Positions 11,800-20,960 of a stretch of 64,000 bases of DNA are shown piece after piece. The notes under the pieces were generated by a model, which saw nothing but the letters and a program-made list of their open reading frames with translations, searched no databases and was not told the origin of the DNA. This DNA comes from Saccharum officinarum (taxonomy: Eukaryota > Streptophyta > Magnoliopsida > Poales > Poaceae), in contig CM036231.1 in the NCBI GenBank assembly GCA_020631735.1, forward strand, positions 1,205,831 to 1,269,830, read 5' to 3'. A program made the translations under genes and the position numbers. Within the stretch, counting starts at the first letter, position 1; each line of letters opens with the position of its first letter.

Positions 11800-12261
11800 C
11801 GCCGTCCGGAAGCCATCCCTGCCCAGCGATGATCCCCCAGGATGAGCCATTGTGGTAACACCCGCTGCTGCAAATGTCAAATTTCACCGATGAACTGTAA
11901 TTCCTCAGCATCATCTTGGGGTCCGTACACACCAGTGAAGCTCCACTGTGAGTTATCAGCTCTGTTTCTAATTGTCGCAGTAACTGAACTTTGTCCAACT
12001 TGTATATCTTGTAAGAGCAAGTGATCAAGTGAACAAGCAATGAGCACCCCTCCCCTAGTATTTGTGGCTGATAGTGCAGCATACGCTCCAACGTGTGTTC
12101 CCAGGGTCTCTGAAATAATGTTGTCGTTCATCACTGCCAGTTTGGTCTCTTGCAACCACGCTACAGTCACTCTGTGATCTCTGATCATGTCTCTGACAGA
12201 CTACTTGTCTACGGTTCACTGCATTTAGCCCTCTCATATTCTCCAGTTTAACACAATGCAA
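11800..12261 (-). pseudogene. LINE endonuclease fragment (L1-like)
   Basis: On the minus strand the start of an endonuclease/exonuclease/phosphatase domain can be read across two frames: NMRGLNAVNRRQVV (about 12240-12195), then VAWLQETKLAV, TRGGVLIA and TATI...FTGVYGPQDD down to 11890, then QWLILGDH near 11830. The QET glutamate, the YGPQ motif and the degenerate GDxN-like motif follow the order seen in plant LINE endonucleases. The frame changes near 12180 and no reverse transcriptase follows, so this is a truncated, dead piece. Confidence 0.65.
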
Positions 12262-12412
12262 TTGTTCTCATTCATCATTAAACATGGATACAACATGAGT
12301 ACAACTGCGACACTTACTTGGCAGTTAGTGTTTTATTTTTAACACTGAATGCCGGTTACACACCTCTCTCAGCCAAATGCCTCCTACTAAAGAACCACCC
12401 TACGACTCCCCT

Positions 12413-12418
12413 TTTATT
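12413..12418 (-). terminator. Putative polyadenylation signal of the UGT gene
   Basis: AATAAA on the minus strand (TTTATT on plus), about 100 bp downstream of the UGT stop codon, a normal position for a plant near-upstream element. Confidence 0.4.
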
Positions 12419-12515
12419 TGGAACCACTCATGACTAACACTAGCCAGATTGACGACATGTTCAAACCTGGTGACAGTCATGCCGCATGGCCTGCATCATC
12501 ATTCAGGATCGGTGG

Positions 12516-14033
12516 TCACCCATGGCTGGCAGCGCCAAGGGTGGCAGCGGGGTAGTGAACATGTTGAGGAAGCGGCGTTGCTTCCGTTGTTCTTGCTTGG
12601 TATTCTCTGTGCTCTCCAATCTCACGCGCTAGTTGTTGCAGCGACACTTCCGAGGACCCGCCGTCGGCCACGGCTTTCCGGCATAGGGCCTTGGCCTCCG
12701 TGGCCTTCTCTCGCGCCTTCCTCCCCTCCTCCTCCGACCCGCCCATCAGGCTCCGGACCACGCGCTCCAGCTCCGCTGCCTCGACGAAGTTGTCGCGCTT
12801 CCTGTCCACTTGCATGGCCACGGCGACGCCCATCACGGACACGAGCTCGAACGCGTTCAGGTGCTGCTCCGCGAACAGCGGCCACGGCACCATCGGCACG
12901 CCGTGCCACAGGCTCTCGAGGATCGAGTTCCACCCGCAGTGGGTCACGAAGCCGCCGACGGCAGGGTTGGCGAGGATGTCCTTCTGCGGCGCCCACTTGG
13001 GCCACACGAGACCCCTGTCCTTGGTCCTCTCCAAGAACCCTTCTGGGAGCAGCTCGTCGAGGTTGGCATCCGTTGGGTACTTGGAATCAGCGGGTGGGCC
13101 ACGGAGTACCCACAGGAAGCGGTGCCCGCTGTGGTCGAGGGCGTCGGCGATCTCTCGGACCTGAGGCGAGGGGAAGCTACCGCCCATGCTCCCAAAGCAG
13201 AGCAGCACGACGGATGCTGGTGGCTGTGCGTCGAGCCACCTCACGCACTCGTGTAGCTGCTGTAGCTGCTCGCCGTCGCCGGGCGGCTTGACAGGCACGA
13301 CGGGGCCGATCGGGTAGACGGTTGGAGCGCGGCGTCCGGGCACGCAGAGGCCACCGGCGATGGCTGCAAGGATGTACGGCTCCAGCTCGGCCACCGTGTT
13401 GACGATGATGCCAGCGGCCTCCATGAAGCGGGTGCCGTGGTACACGAGCCACGCGAAGTTTGGACCTTTCGTCATTACCGGAGTTGGCATGAGACGAGCC
13501 GGCACCGGCGGCATCCCGGGCAGATCAACTGCTCCTTCCATCGCCTCAAAATCTCCGGAGATCTCCTCATCCAGCGCCGGCAACCGCAGCAGGAGCGCGA
13601 GCATCGACGCGCCGGACGTCAAGTAGACGTACACCGGCAGTGCGAGCTCGCGCGTGACATCGAACAGGGTGGTGCAGAAGTAGTCCATCACCACCGCGGC
13701 TACCGGGGAAGACATGCCGGAGACGGCTTCCTTGACGTATGTCCCGTGGAGCTGTATGAAGCGCACCATGAAATCCTCGAGACCGTGATCAGCGGTGGGG
13801 AGCTCCACGGCGGGGAGGTGGACGAAGTGGATGTCGAAGCCGGAGTCTGCTTCCCGCCGGATGATGTCGGCGACGTCGGACATCAGGTTGGCGGACATGG
13901 TCATCTGCGTGACGAGCACGGTGAGCGACATGGGGCAGCGGCTTCTGCCGAGCAGCCGCTTGCCGGCTTCGAGCATGGAGGTGAGGTGGCCTGGGACGCA
14001 TAATGGGATGAGCACGACAGTAGGGTATACCAT
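12516..14033 (-). CDS. UDP-glycosyltransferase, plant family 1 (UGT88/71-like)
   Basis: Intronless 505-residue protein, slightly longer than the usual 460-490. It transfers a sugar, usually glucose from UDP-glucose, onto a small acceptor such as a flavonoid or other phenolic in the cytosol; the acceptor cannot be read from sequence. Catalytic His is H16 (CVPGHLTSM), with the activating Asp probably D117 (VVMDYF). The 44-residue PSPG sugar-donor box runs W347-Q390 and keeps WAPQ, THCGWNS, and the terminal E-Q pair (FAEQ). An N-terminal GHLTSMLEAGKRLL resembles grass UGT88-type enzymes, but family assignment is tentative. The last ~25 residues after GEHREYQ are an unusual tail. Start chosen at the first ATG, directly before the conserved hydrophobic strand. 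High GC as in other grass UGTs. Looks intact. Confidence 0.93.
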   Translation of the reverse strand: MVYPTVVLIPLCVPGHLTSMLEAGKRLLGRSRCPMSLTVLVTQMTMSANLMSDVADIIRREADSGFDIHFVHLPAVELPTADHGLEDFMVRFIQLHGTYVKEAVSGMSSPVAAVVMDYFCTTLFDVTRELALPVYVYLTSGASMLALLLRLPALDEEISGDFEAMEGAVDLPGMPPVPARLMPTPVMTKGPNFAWLVYHGTRFMEAAGIIVNTVAELEPYILAAIAGGLCVPGRRAPTVYPIGPVVPVKPPGDGEQLQQLHECVRWLDAQPPASVVLLCFGSMGGSFPSPQVREIADALDHSGHRFLWVLRGPPADSKYPTDANLDELLPEGFLERTKDRGLVWPKWAPQKDILANPAVGGFVTHCGWNSILESLWHGVPMVPWPLFAEQHLNAFELVSVMGVAVAMQVDRKRDNFVEAAELERVVRSLMGGSEEEGRKAREKATEAKALCRKAVADGGSSEVSLQQLAREIGEHREYQARTTEATPLPQHVHYPAATLGAASHG

Positions 14034-14057
14034 CCTGAGTTGTGACTCGTGAGTTCT

Positions 14058-14066
14058 GTTTATAGT
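14058..14066 (-). promoter_or_regulatory. Possible TATA box of the UGT gene
   Basis: Minus-strand ACTATAAAC lies about 25-33 bp upstream of the UGT ATG. If used, transcription would begin almost at the start codon, so either the leader is extremely short or the real promoter is further upstream. Confidence 0.25.
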
Positions 14067-14280
14067 AAGTATGATATGATGATTAGGACTTCAGCGGATT
14101 CTGACTTGAGCCCAGCGGGTCAGTCTTTTATAATGGACGCCGGGAGGCTACGTGGTGTCACATTGTCCACGTATCCTACCCACCAACGAAAAATACGCCA
14201 GTTTGGTAGGGTTGGCGCGCTTTGCGGCGCCGGACGCCGGAGGTTTGATGCGCCAGTGGGCGCTTCTGGATGGGCTACGT

Positions 14281-14321
14281 TCTTTCTTTTCTTCTTTTTT
14301 TTTAAAAAAAAAGAAAAACTG
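14281..14321. repeat. Small AT-rich palindrome
   Basis: TTCTTTTCTTCTTTTTTTTT is followed by AAAAAAAAAGAAAAA, making a short pyrimidine/purine inverted repeat upstream of the UGT gene. No function is indicated. Confidence 0.4.
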
Positions 14322-14375
14322 AGGACTACGTTCTCTTGACGTTGCATGCAAAGAACGACACGCGAAATATATTAA

Positions 14376-14672
14376 GGCCACATTTAGTAGGGCTTCTCCA
14401 CTAGCTTTAGAGGCCATGTGGAGCCGATTTCTACTAAATCGGGTAAAGTGAAATGGCTTCACTTGTGAAGCTCCTAAAAACATGCTCTCACGATGATTTA
14501 GGGTGTGATAGAGCAAAAAAAAAAGTGGTTTCTCTCGGCTCCTCCTCCAGACCTCTAAAAATATGCTCTTTTAGGAAAACCATTTTGCTAAACGGTTTGC
14601 AAAAATGGCTTCAGCTCCACTGGTGGAGCCGTTCGTGGAGCTGAACCAAAAAAAAGTCCTGCCAAACGGACC
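14376..14672. mobile_element. Tourist-like MITE, 297 bp, TAA duplication
   Basis: Imperfect TIR: GGCCACATTTAGTAGGGCT at the left, reverse complement of the right end GGTCCGTTTGGCAGGACTT. TAA at both flanks (14373-14375, 14673-14675), the PIF/Harbinger target. Interior has repeated short GGCTTC/GGAGCC inverted motifs and no ORF. It lies about 340 bp upstream of the UGT start codon. Confidence 0.75.
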
Positions 14673-15142
14673 TAAAAAAACACGTTTTGGACTTATCTTT
14701 CTTTTCTAATATTAAAGAGACAAAATTTCTGCACCTATTTCTTTTGCTCCGCGCAATCGCTAACATAGATAAATACGACGCTAGCTAATGCAGGCTAAAA
14801 TACCACCCGTAATAAAAGTAATCTTATTTATTCTCTTGTGCGTAGCTTTGTGCCTCTCCATGAACCGTGGTCAGTCAGGACCTAGGAGTTAGCTCCGCGC
14901 ACATTGCCACTGCCTCACATGTTCCCATGATCGTCCACTCGCACATATTCGATCCTTCGCCGCAATACCAATGGAGTCCAACACGTCGTCCGAACAGGTG
15001 GATCGAACTGTCGATGGGTGCGACCGGAGGCTGTTGCAATTGAGCAGAGCATTGGTGGTTAGGAATCCGAAACAAGCAGTCTGACATTCCCGGGCGGTGC
15101 ACCGCCCACGCCGCGTTCAGCGTCTCACGGCGCGGGCGCAAC
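14673..15142. other. Intergenic sequence without a supported gene
   Basis: An 88-codon minus-strand open frame (14875-15141) has no recognised domain. No repeat or RNA gene seen. Confidence 0.4.
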
Positions 15143-15650
15143 TAAGGCCGGATAACGAGCCAGCTCAGCTAGGCTCGTTAGGATAATGAGCTAGCTCGGT
15201 TCGGTTTGTTATCTTAACGAGCTAGAAAGCCAGCTCGGCTCGACTCGTTAAAAGCTCGAGCTGGCTCGTTAGACTCGCGAGCCAGTTATAAAAAATATAC
15301 AAAATTTAATATTTGCATTTATCAAAAACTTAAAAATAGTAATAATACAAAAATAATATATCCAATAGCTTTAAATTAAATAAAATATTCGTATGAGCTA
15401 ACATATCAACCATTTGCAGAGTGCAAGACATGAAGTAATACAAACATAATATAAGTTATGATGACTTTTTCCCTAAAACTATAGCTCGTTTGGCTCGCGA
15501 GCCGCTCGCGAGCTAGCTCGAGTTGGCTCGTTATAGCTAACGAGCTAAAATCTTGGCTCGGCTCGGCTCGTTATGGTAACGAGCCGAGCCGAGCCGAGCT
15601 AGCCACGAGCCGAGTGAGCTAACGAGCTTCGAGTTTTTCGTCCAGCCTTA
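15143..15650. mobile_element. Non-autonomous hAT-like element, 508 bp
   Basis: Flanked by a perfect 8-bp duplication GGCGCAAC (15135-15142, 15651-15658), the hallmark of hAT elements. Terminal inverted repeats TAAGGCCGGA / TCCAGCCTTA. Both subterminal regions (15160-15290 and 15485-15630) are packed with short GAGCC/GGCTCG and AACGAGC/GCTCGTT motifs in both orientations. Such subterminal arrays are where hAT transposases bind. The middle is AT-rich and non-coding. Confidence 0.85.
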
Positions 15651-15658
15651 GGCGCAAC

Positions 15659-15997
15659 AACGGGAGAAAACCCCCCGACGCGGTTGCGCAACTGCGCAAC
15701 AGGGTCTTCTTTATTCTGCTTTGAACAACCTTTCTCGAAACGCGAAGGGGCCACCCTGGTTTCTAACTAGAATGACTTGAGAATTAAGAAAAAAAAGTTA
15801 GATACATGTAATACAATTTTTAAATATAATAGTACTAATATTGAACAATATAAGAAAAAATAACACACATAATTATATCATATTTTTAAATTTTATACTA
15901 AAATAATCTTTTAGAACACAAGTTCATAGTGGCTCGGAGAATGAAAATTAAGGCAAATTTAAGCGAACCATAGTAGTAGATCATCCATTCAATTTAA
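15659..15997. other. AT-rich intergenic sequence
   Basis: No open frame, RNA gene or repeat recognised between the hAT-like element and the solo LTR. Confidence 0.4.
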
Positions 15998-17568
15998 TGT
16001 AACATCCCAGATGTTAAGAAACAATTAAAACTTGATCATGAAGCATCATCAAGCATAAACATCAAATGACATGTCATAAATACATTCATGTTGCACATGT
16101 TACTTTAGTCATGTTGCATATGTTTGCATGTGTTACATGTGTTGTATAAGCAATGTTTCCCATGTAAGGTTTATATGTTGCCTATGCTTCAAATACCATG
16201 TTTATGTTCCAAGGAAATGTTTCAAGTATAGCTTTAGAATGTTTCATGTTACATATACAATGTTTCACATGTTGCATGCTAAGTTAATAAAGTTAGCAGT
16301 TTCGGGGTTAATTAGATCACTTTTCATATATAAAAGTTGACCAAACTTTGTTACATTGCGTGCTGCTAAGTTTAGTCTATGATAAGGTGTAACTAGTTGA
16401 TATATTTGAGTGATGGTTAATCCTTAATTAAATACCCAAAGTTGTTATGTCAAAATTGCTTTCCAAAACCCTAAAATCCTCAAACCTCGTTTTACCCCCT
16501 TTTGTGTAATTCAAAATCTAAAAAGAATTTGAGGGTGAGCCAAAAAGCAAAGTTGTAGATTTGGTCAAGTTGTACAACTTTGGTTTTTAGAGTTTTCAAA
16601 GTTTTAGTATAAAATTCGGAGTAATTTTGAATTTACCAAAATCCAGAAAATGTCCCCTTTTGATTTTAAATTCAAATTTCAAAATCTAAGCAGAATTTGA
16701 AAAAGGACAAAACATGAAAGTTGTAGATATTCTCTTTTTGAGAAAGTTTTGTATTTGGACTTTTTCAAGTTCTTTATAAATTTTTGAAGAAAAGGATGAA
16801 ACAAGAGACTGAAACAGGAATGTGAAACAGTTGCAACACAGGGAGGGACATGCAGTCTGTTCAAGCTGAACATCCATTTCAGTTTCAGGGTTCCCTTCTT
16901 CCTTGTTCTTGATCTCTCAATCTGTGAAGATTTGGTGCTTAAGTGTTAAAGAAAAGTTGGAGAGCAACTGAAGATGAGAAACATTTATTTTTGGAACTCG
17001 ACAAGTTTACACATGAAATTGGGAGAAATGGGAGGCTGAACATAGCCTGTCAGGCTGCTACAGTGCTCAGCGTCGGTGAGCACTTTGCCTGCTTGCCGCC
17101 GTTGCTGCCGTGCCTGATTTCGCTGCCTCCGGGGGTGTGGACACGCAACAGCTTTGCGGTGGCAACGCAAGCAGTTGCTGGCGCCTCTAGCAGTTTCTCT
17201 GCACCGTTTATAGCCCAAGGCCGGTCATCGTCATCTTCCTTCCTTCTCCCCGCCGATGGCCGAGCTCCCGCCACCGTCGTTCAATTCATCACCACCATAG
17301 CTGCTTATTCAAATTCCTCTTGCTCGGAGCATCGGCTCACCTTTGCGCATCCACCGAACCCACTCGCCTCGTCTCTCACCGCCCAGCGCAGCCAGGCACG
17401 CCGTTTCCATCGCGGCGACCTACCATAGCCGCCGAGCTCCATCTTGCCAGGGACAGACCTCTCCTGAACATCTCTCGCTCCCTCTCTTATTCCTCTAGCT
17501 TCCTTGCGATACCGTGTTGCTCACCGGCCTCTTGTTTTTGTCTAACATGCACCAGAGCGCCGTGTCCA

Positions 17569-17797
17569 TGTCAGGGACCTCATGGGCTGGCTGGGCCGGA
17601 TGGCAGGCCGGAGAAGCGAGTGGGCTGTAGCTCCAGACTTGTCCTGGCCCAAGAAGGAAGCTACGGGAGATGCAACACTAACAAATACAGAATGAGGTTA
17701 AGCGGAGGAGGAGGGGTCGAAGAACAGACCAGGGAACCAGGCGGCGAGCTCACGCTCGAGGCGAGCATCTGCTCGAGGCTAGCTTAGGCTAGATTTT
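17569..17797 (+). repeat. 5' LTR of the nested element, 3' part lost
   Basis: Matches 24507-24733 almost base for base, then diverges after ...AGGCTAGATTTT, where MITE-like sequence begins. The last ~27 bp of the LTR and the primer binding site are missing. Confidence 0.88.
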
Positions 17798-17930
17798 GAC
17801 CTCGTTCGGCTGGCTGGTGGCTGAGGCTAATTTATTATGAGAGAAAAATACTACTGGCTGGCTGGTGGCGGATGGTTGATGCTGAACTGGTGTGAGAGAA
17901 AAGCACTGTTGGCCGGCTGGAAGCTGTACG
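17798..17930. mobile_element. MITE-like fragment at the truncated 5' LTR
   Basis: Starts CCTCGTTCGGCTGGCTGG and carries GAGAGAAAAA and GAGAGAAAAGCACTGTTGG modules typical of a very common grass MITE. Related sequence occurs at 30781-30870. It replaces the LTR end and primer site of the nested element. No clear target duplication seen. Confidence 0.45.
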
Positions 17931-17965
17931 ATCCTCGGCGGGATCTCGCTGATTCCGGCGAGCTG

Positions 17966-19402
17966 ATGGCTATGGAGGACCAGATCGGTGCCCTCGCCGA
18001 GCTGCTCAAGGAGATGCAGTTCCGGATGGATGAACATCACGACTCCCTCATGAAGACCTTGGAGGCGAACTCCACCACCGCAAGCTCCAGTTGGACGGTG
18101 ACGTCCACCTCACCTTCCTCGCCTCCGTCACCTCCCGCAGCAACTGCCTCCATCCTCGCCTCCAGCAGCAAGCTCGCGATGCCACCCTCGGTGTCGTCCA
18201 CCCCTTCCCCAACCTCCGCTCATAGCAAGGACGCGGATCTTGGCTCCCAGATCGGCGTCACCGAGTTCTCCTACATCCACTCCACCGAGCCAACCGCGCT
18301 CGACGTCGCCTTCGGCTCCGAGCTCTCCAGGACCGCCGGAAAGGCTGTCTCCACCGATAAGCCCAGTCCCGACCCCGTGGCGGCCCGCGCCAAGCCCAAC
18401 GACCTTGCCTGGTCCACGCCACGCCTCCGCGAACACGCCACCAACTCCGACGAACGCGAGCACGACATCAGTGGCAAGTCTCCGACAACCTTCGCAACAC
18501 CTCCTGCATCTTCCCTACCCGCGGCTGCACCACAGGATGTCCACTCGACAGTCCTCGTCACCCCCTTCGACCATGGTGTCGTGAGGTACCCCAAGCATTC
18601 GAAGCTGAATGACATCACCATTCTGGTGCCTGCGGCAGCGTTCTCAGCTTCATCCACGTCTACCTCGTCCTCTACGCCGCTGCTGGATGCCTCTATCGCA
18701 AATCCTACTGCAGCAACCGAGCTTGTCCTGATGGAGCACACCAGGTGTTCGACACTGGGTCTGTACCAGTATGCATATGTTCCGGTGATGGCGATCACTT
18801 CCTCAGCCACTGCTTCTGATCAGGATGCTAAGATCGACATCCCAGCCGCTGAACATCAGCAGGTGCAGCATGAAGGGCGTTTGTTGTCTGCTTGCAGCTT
18901 GGGTACTCCCAATCAGAGGCTTGTGACCTCTTTCATGTTCAAGGCTATCAACACCAGTCTTACTTCATCTATTGCTGTGCATCAATTGTGTCTCAACACC
19001 AATGCAGGTAACACCCATGAGTTATTTGAGGTACTGCCTCTCAGCCCTAGTGTTCTCTCTGTTGATTACAGTCAATACACAGAACAACTTTTGCCAAAGC
19101 CCCCATGGGTCTCTCTTGTGTGCATAAAAATCACTAGCTGTCTTGTCAGTAGCAGTAATGTTGGGATATTGACAGTGGAGTGTTTGGGCAGCAAAACTAA
19201 GTTAGTGCTTGAGATGGAAAAGAACAGGAAGTTATTGCAGTACAGGATTATGACGTCGTTCTTAGATCTGTGGTCATTACTCAAATGTAGCCAAGATTGT
19301 TGTGTGTTGTTGAATCATCCCTGTCTGCCACCTGCTCTGTTCCAAGATATGCCTTTAACGGCCGCTAGTATATATTGGAAGTTTTCTATTGGCAAGTCAT
19401 GA
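17966..19402 (+). CDS. ORF1 of the nested element, gag-like N-terminus, function unknown
   Basis: 478 codons from the ATG of MAMEDQIGALAEL. The frame is open upstream to 17837 but that part is MITE sequence, so I start at 17966. Residues 1-35 are a short acidic, heptad-like helix resembling the N-terminus of gypsy gag proteins. Then comes a Ser/Pro/Thr/Ala-rich, probably disordered region to about residue 260, then a more ordered, Leu/Cys-richer C-terminal part. No capsid core, zinc knuckle, protease or RT motif is visible. It overlaps the next frame by 14 bp, suggesting one longer ancestral frame with a shift. Unidentified protein. Confidence 0.5.
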   Translation: MAMEDQIGALAELLKEMQFRMDEHHDSLMKTLEANSTTASSSWTVTSTSPSSPPSPPAATASILASSSKLAMPPSVSSTPSPTSAHSKDADLGSQIGVTEFSYIHSTEPTALDVAFGSELSRTAGKAVSTDKPSPDPVAARAKPNDLAWSTPRLREHATNSDEREHDISGKSPTTFATPPASSLPAAAPQDVHSTVLVTPFDHGVVRYPKHSKLNDITILVPAAAFSASSTSTSSSTPLLDASIANPTAATELVLMEHTRCSTLGLYQYAYVPVMAITSSATASDQDAKIDIPAAEHQQVQHEGRLLSACSLGTPNQRLVTSFMFKAINTSLTSSIAVHQLCLNTNAGNTHELFEVLPLSPSVLSVDYSQYTEQLLPKPPWVSLVCIKITSCLVSSSNVGILTVECLGSKTKLVLEMEKNRKLLQYRIMTSFLDLWSLLKCSQDCCVLLNHPCLPPALFQDMPLTAASIYWKFSIGKS

Positions 19403-20651
19403 GAGGAGCTCTGAAATTAGAATACTGATGCCGCCATCAAATGTTGATTATATCTCTTGGTGGCTTGGTGGTGGTGTATACTCTCATCAGGAAGACAACT
19501 GGAAATGGAATCTATTAGTTGAAAGTTTGAGCTATGCACAGGTTGACATTTTTGTATTAATTGCTGGTGATCAGTGCAAAAGTAGCAGGCGATCTTTCAG
19601 TTGCTATCAAGCTAAACCTGGCATTGATGTGTTGAGTTACATTGAAATGGGCACATATTCCATATATCACAAGTTTCTGATTGCCATGAAACTTCTATAC
19701 TTCAATTTGATTGTACAGCAAGGGGAAGTAGTATATGATCTGATCTGGAGGGTGATGAATACATTCAACTGTTGCAAAATTTACAGCTTGTGTTTGAATT
19801 GGGTTTGCTTCAGTACAATTCAGCAAGGGGCTGGCATTCACTGGGAGAAGTCTCAGAGTAAACTTCACAATGAGGGAGGCAAAGTGGAGCTCCAATTGTT
19901 ACTGTGGCAATTGTTTGTGTGCAGTCAAACTGTTGAACCATCAGTGCTACTACTATGGTCACTGCCTGAGCAAATGTATCTTTGGACCAGCAATGTTGAG
20001 GTTCGACAACCCAAGCCATGGCCACTATCTGAACCTGTCCAATACTCATCTACAATATTGGTGACACTTGGGCCTGTGGCCATCAGGTGGTCACTGCCAC
20101 CACCATGTGTTGTGCTGATGATATGCAGAATTGTTGATCAGAGCGTATGGAACTCTAGCCAGCTTTTTACAGAAGGGAACATAACAATTTATGTGCACTT
20201 TGGTTTGATGATAAGTATTTGTCAGGTGCTGCTTGAGAGTGATATTAGTTTGCATCTGCTTTGGCATTTCACTGCAGTACAACAACAGCTCAAATCATTT
20301 GCTATGTTGTTCTATTTGTGCTTCTTTATCACAGACTATTGTGATCAGTTGAGTTACTGGCATCTTGCATGCCAATCAATGGCACAACTGCTGTTCATGG
20401 GCAGTCATGCACAGCTACGCTTGATGCTGTGGCTATTCTTCTGTTTTCTGCTAGCCATAGTGCAAGGAACAAAACACTTTCCTCTAGTTGCAGTTCAGAG
20501 AATCTTCTCTTGGCCACCATTTGTTATTGGCAACATAACAAGAAGAGAAGATTTATGCACCAGATTTTGGTGTTCATCCCAATGCAATCAGATTGTTATG
20601 TTTGTGTGGTTGAAAGCTCTTTGGCTGCCCCTGGTTGGGTGTGGAGTTTAG
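19389..20651 (+). CDS. ORF2 of the nested element, hydrophobic, unidentified
   Basis: About 420 codons open in the +1 frame relative to ORF1, beginning at a TTG within the 14-bp overlap. No ATG start is near the boundary, so it was probably read by frameshift or became separated by an indel. The product is rich in Leu, Trp, Cys and Phe, with strongly hydrophobic stretches late in the frame (FAMLFYLCFFITDYC; LMLWLFFCFLLAIVQG) that could be membrane segments. No conserved domain recognised. An open frame this long in sequence of ordinary composition is unlikely by chance, but function is unknown and expression unproven. Confidence 0.4.
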   Translation: MASHERSSEIRILMPPSNVDYISWWLGGGVYSHQEDNWKWNLLVESLSYAQVDIFVLIAGDQCKSSRRSFSCYQAKPGIDVLSYIEMGTYSIYHKFLIAMKLLYFNLIVQQGEVVYDLIWRVMNTFNCCKIYSLCLNWVCFSTIQQGAGIHWEKSQSKLHNEGGKVELQLLLWQLFVCSQTVEPSVLLLWSLPEQMYLWTSNVEVRQPKPWPLSEPVQYSSTILVTLGPVAIRWSLPPPCVVLMICRIVDQSVWNSSQLFTEGNITIYVHFGLMISICQVLLESDISLHLLWHFTAVQQQLKSFAMLFYLCFFITDYCDQLSYWHLACQSMAQLLFMGSHAQLRLMLWLFFCFLLAIVQGTKHFPLVAVQRIFSWPPFVIGNITRREDLCTRFWCSSQCNQIVMFVWLKALWLPLVGCGV

Positions 20652-20905
20652 GTCTTGAGAATTACAGTTTGCAACTAATCTCTCTAAGGTTGCCTGACAT
20701 AGTCATTCATATGTCCTGCATGGTGAGAAAATTTGGGGCGATAGATACTCTTCATTCAGCTCCTGGAAGACAACAATTAATTTTATGGTCATCAACTGTC
20801 AAAGCAGTATATATCAAGATTGAGAAGACAACAATTAACTCCTCCTATGTTGACTGGAAGACTTTCTCAAGTCGTCTCAACATAGCCGGTCCCAAGCCCG
20901 GGTAA
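20369..20905 (+). pseudogene. ORF3 segment of the nested element, cut by the LINE insertion
   Basis: 178 codons in the same frame as ORF1, overlapping the end of ORF2 and continuing past its stop (a WSLGLENYSLQLISLRLPD segment) until the sequence changes to LINE at about 20871. It may be the continuation of the ancestral ORF after a second frame change. The last dozen residues come from the LINE. No domain recognised. Confidence 0.35.
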
Positions 20906-20960
20906 AGGAGGAGAGTGTGTTAAGGTCTGGCGAACCAACAGTAAAAAAACAGCCACTCTC

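Noticed and set aside
12449..13291. 280-codon open frame on the plus strand, rich in Arg/Ser/Pro, and several other long frames between 12.4 and 14.05 kb
   Set aside because: They are antisense or out-of-frame shadows of the GC-rich UGT gene on the minus strand, with no conserved motifs.
14875..15141. 88-codon minus-strand frame before the hAT-like element
   Set aside because: Some protein-like words but no family, partner exons or start support.
16943..17787. Open frames of 161 and 155 codons
   Set aside because: They lie across the solo LTR arm and the nested element's LTR; the second also occurs around 24.4-24.7 kb because it is LTR sequence.
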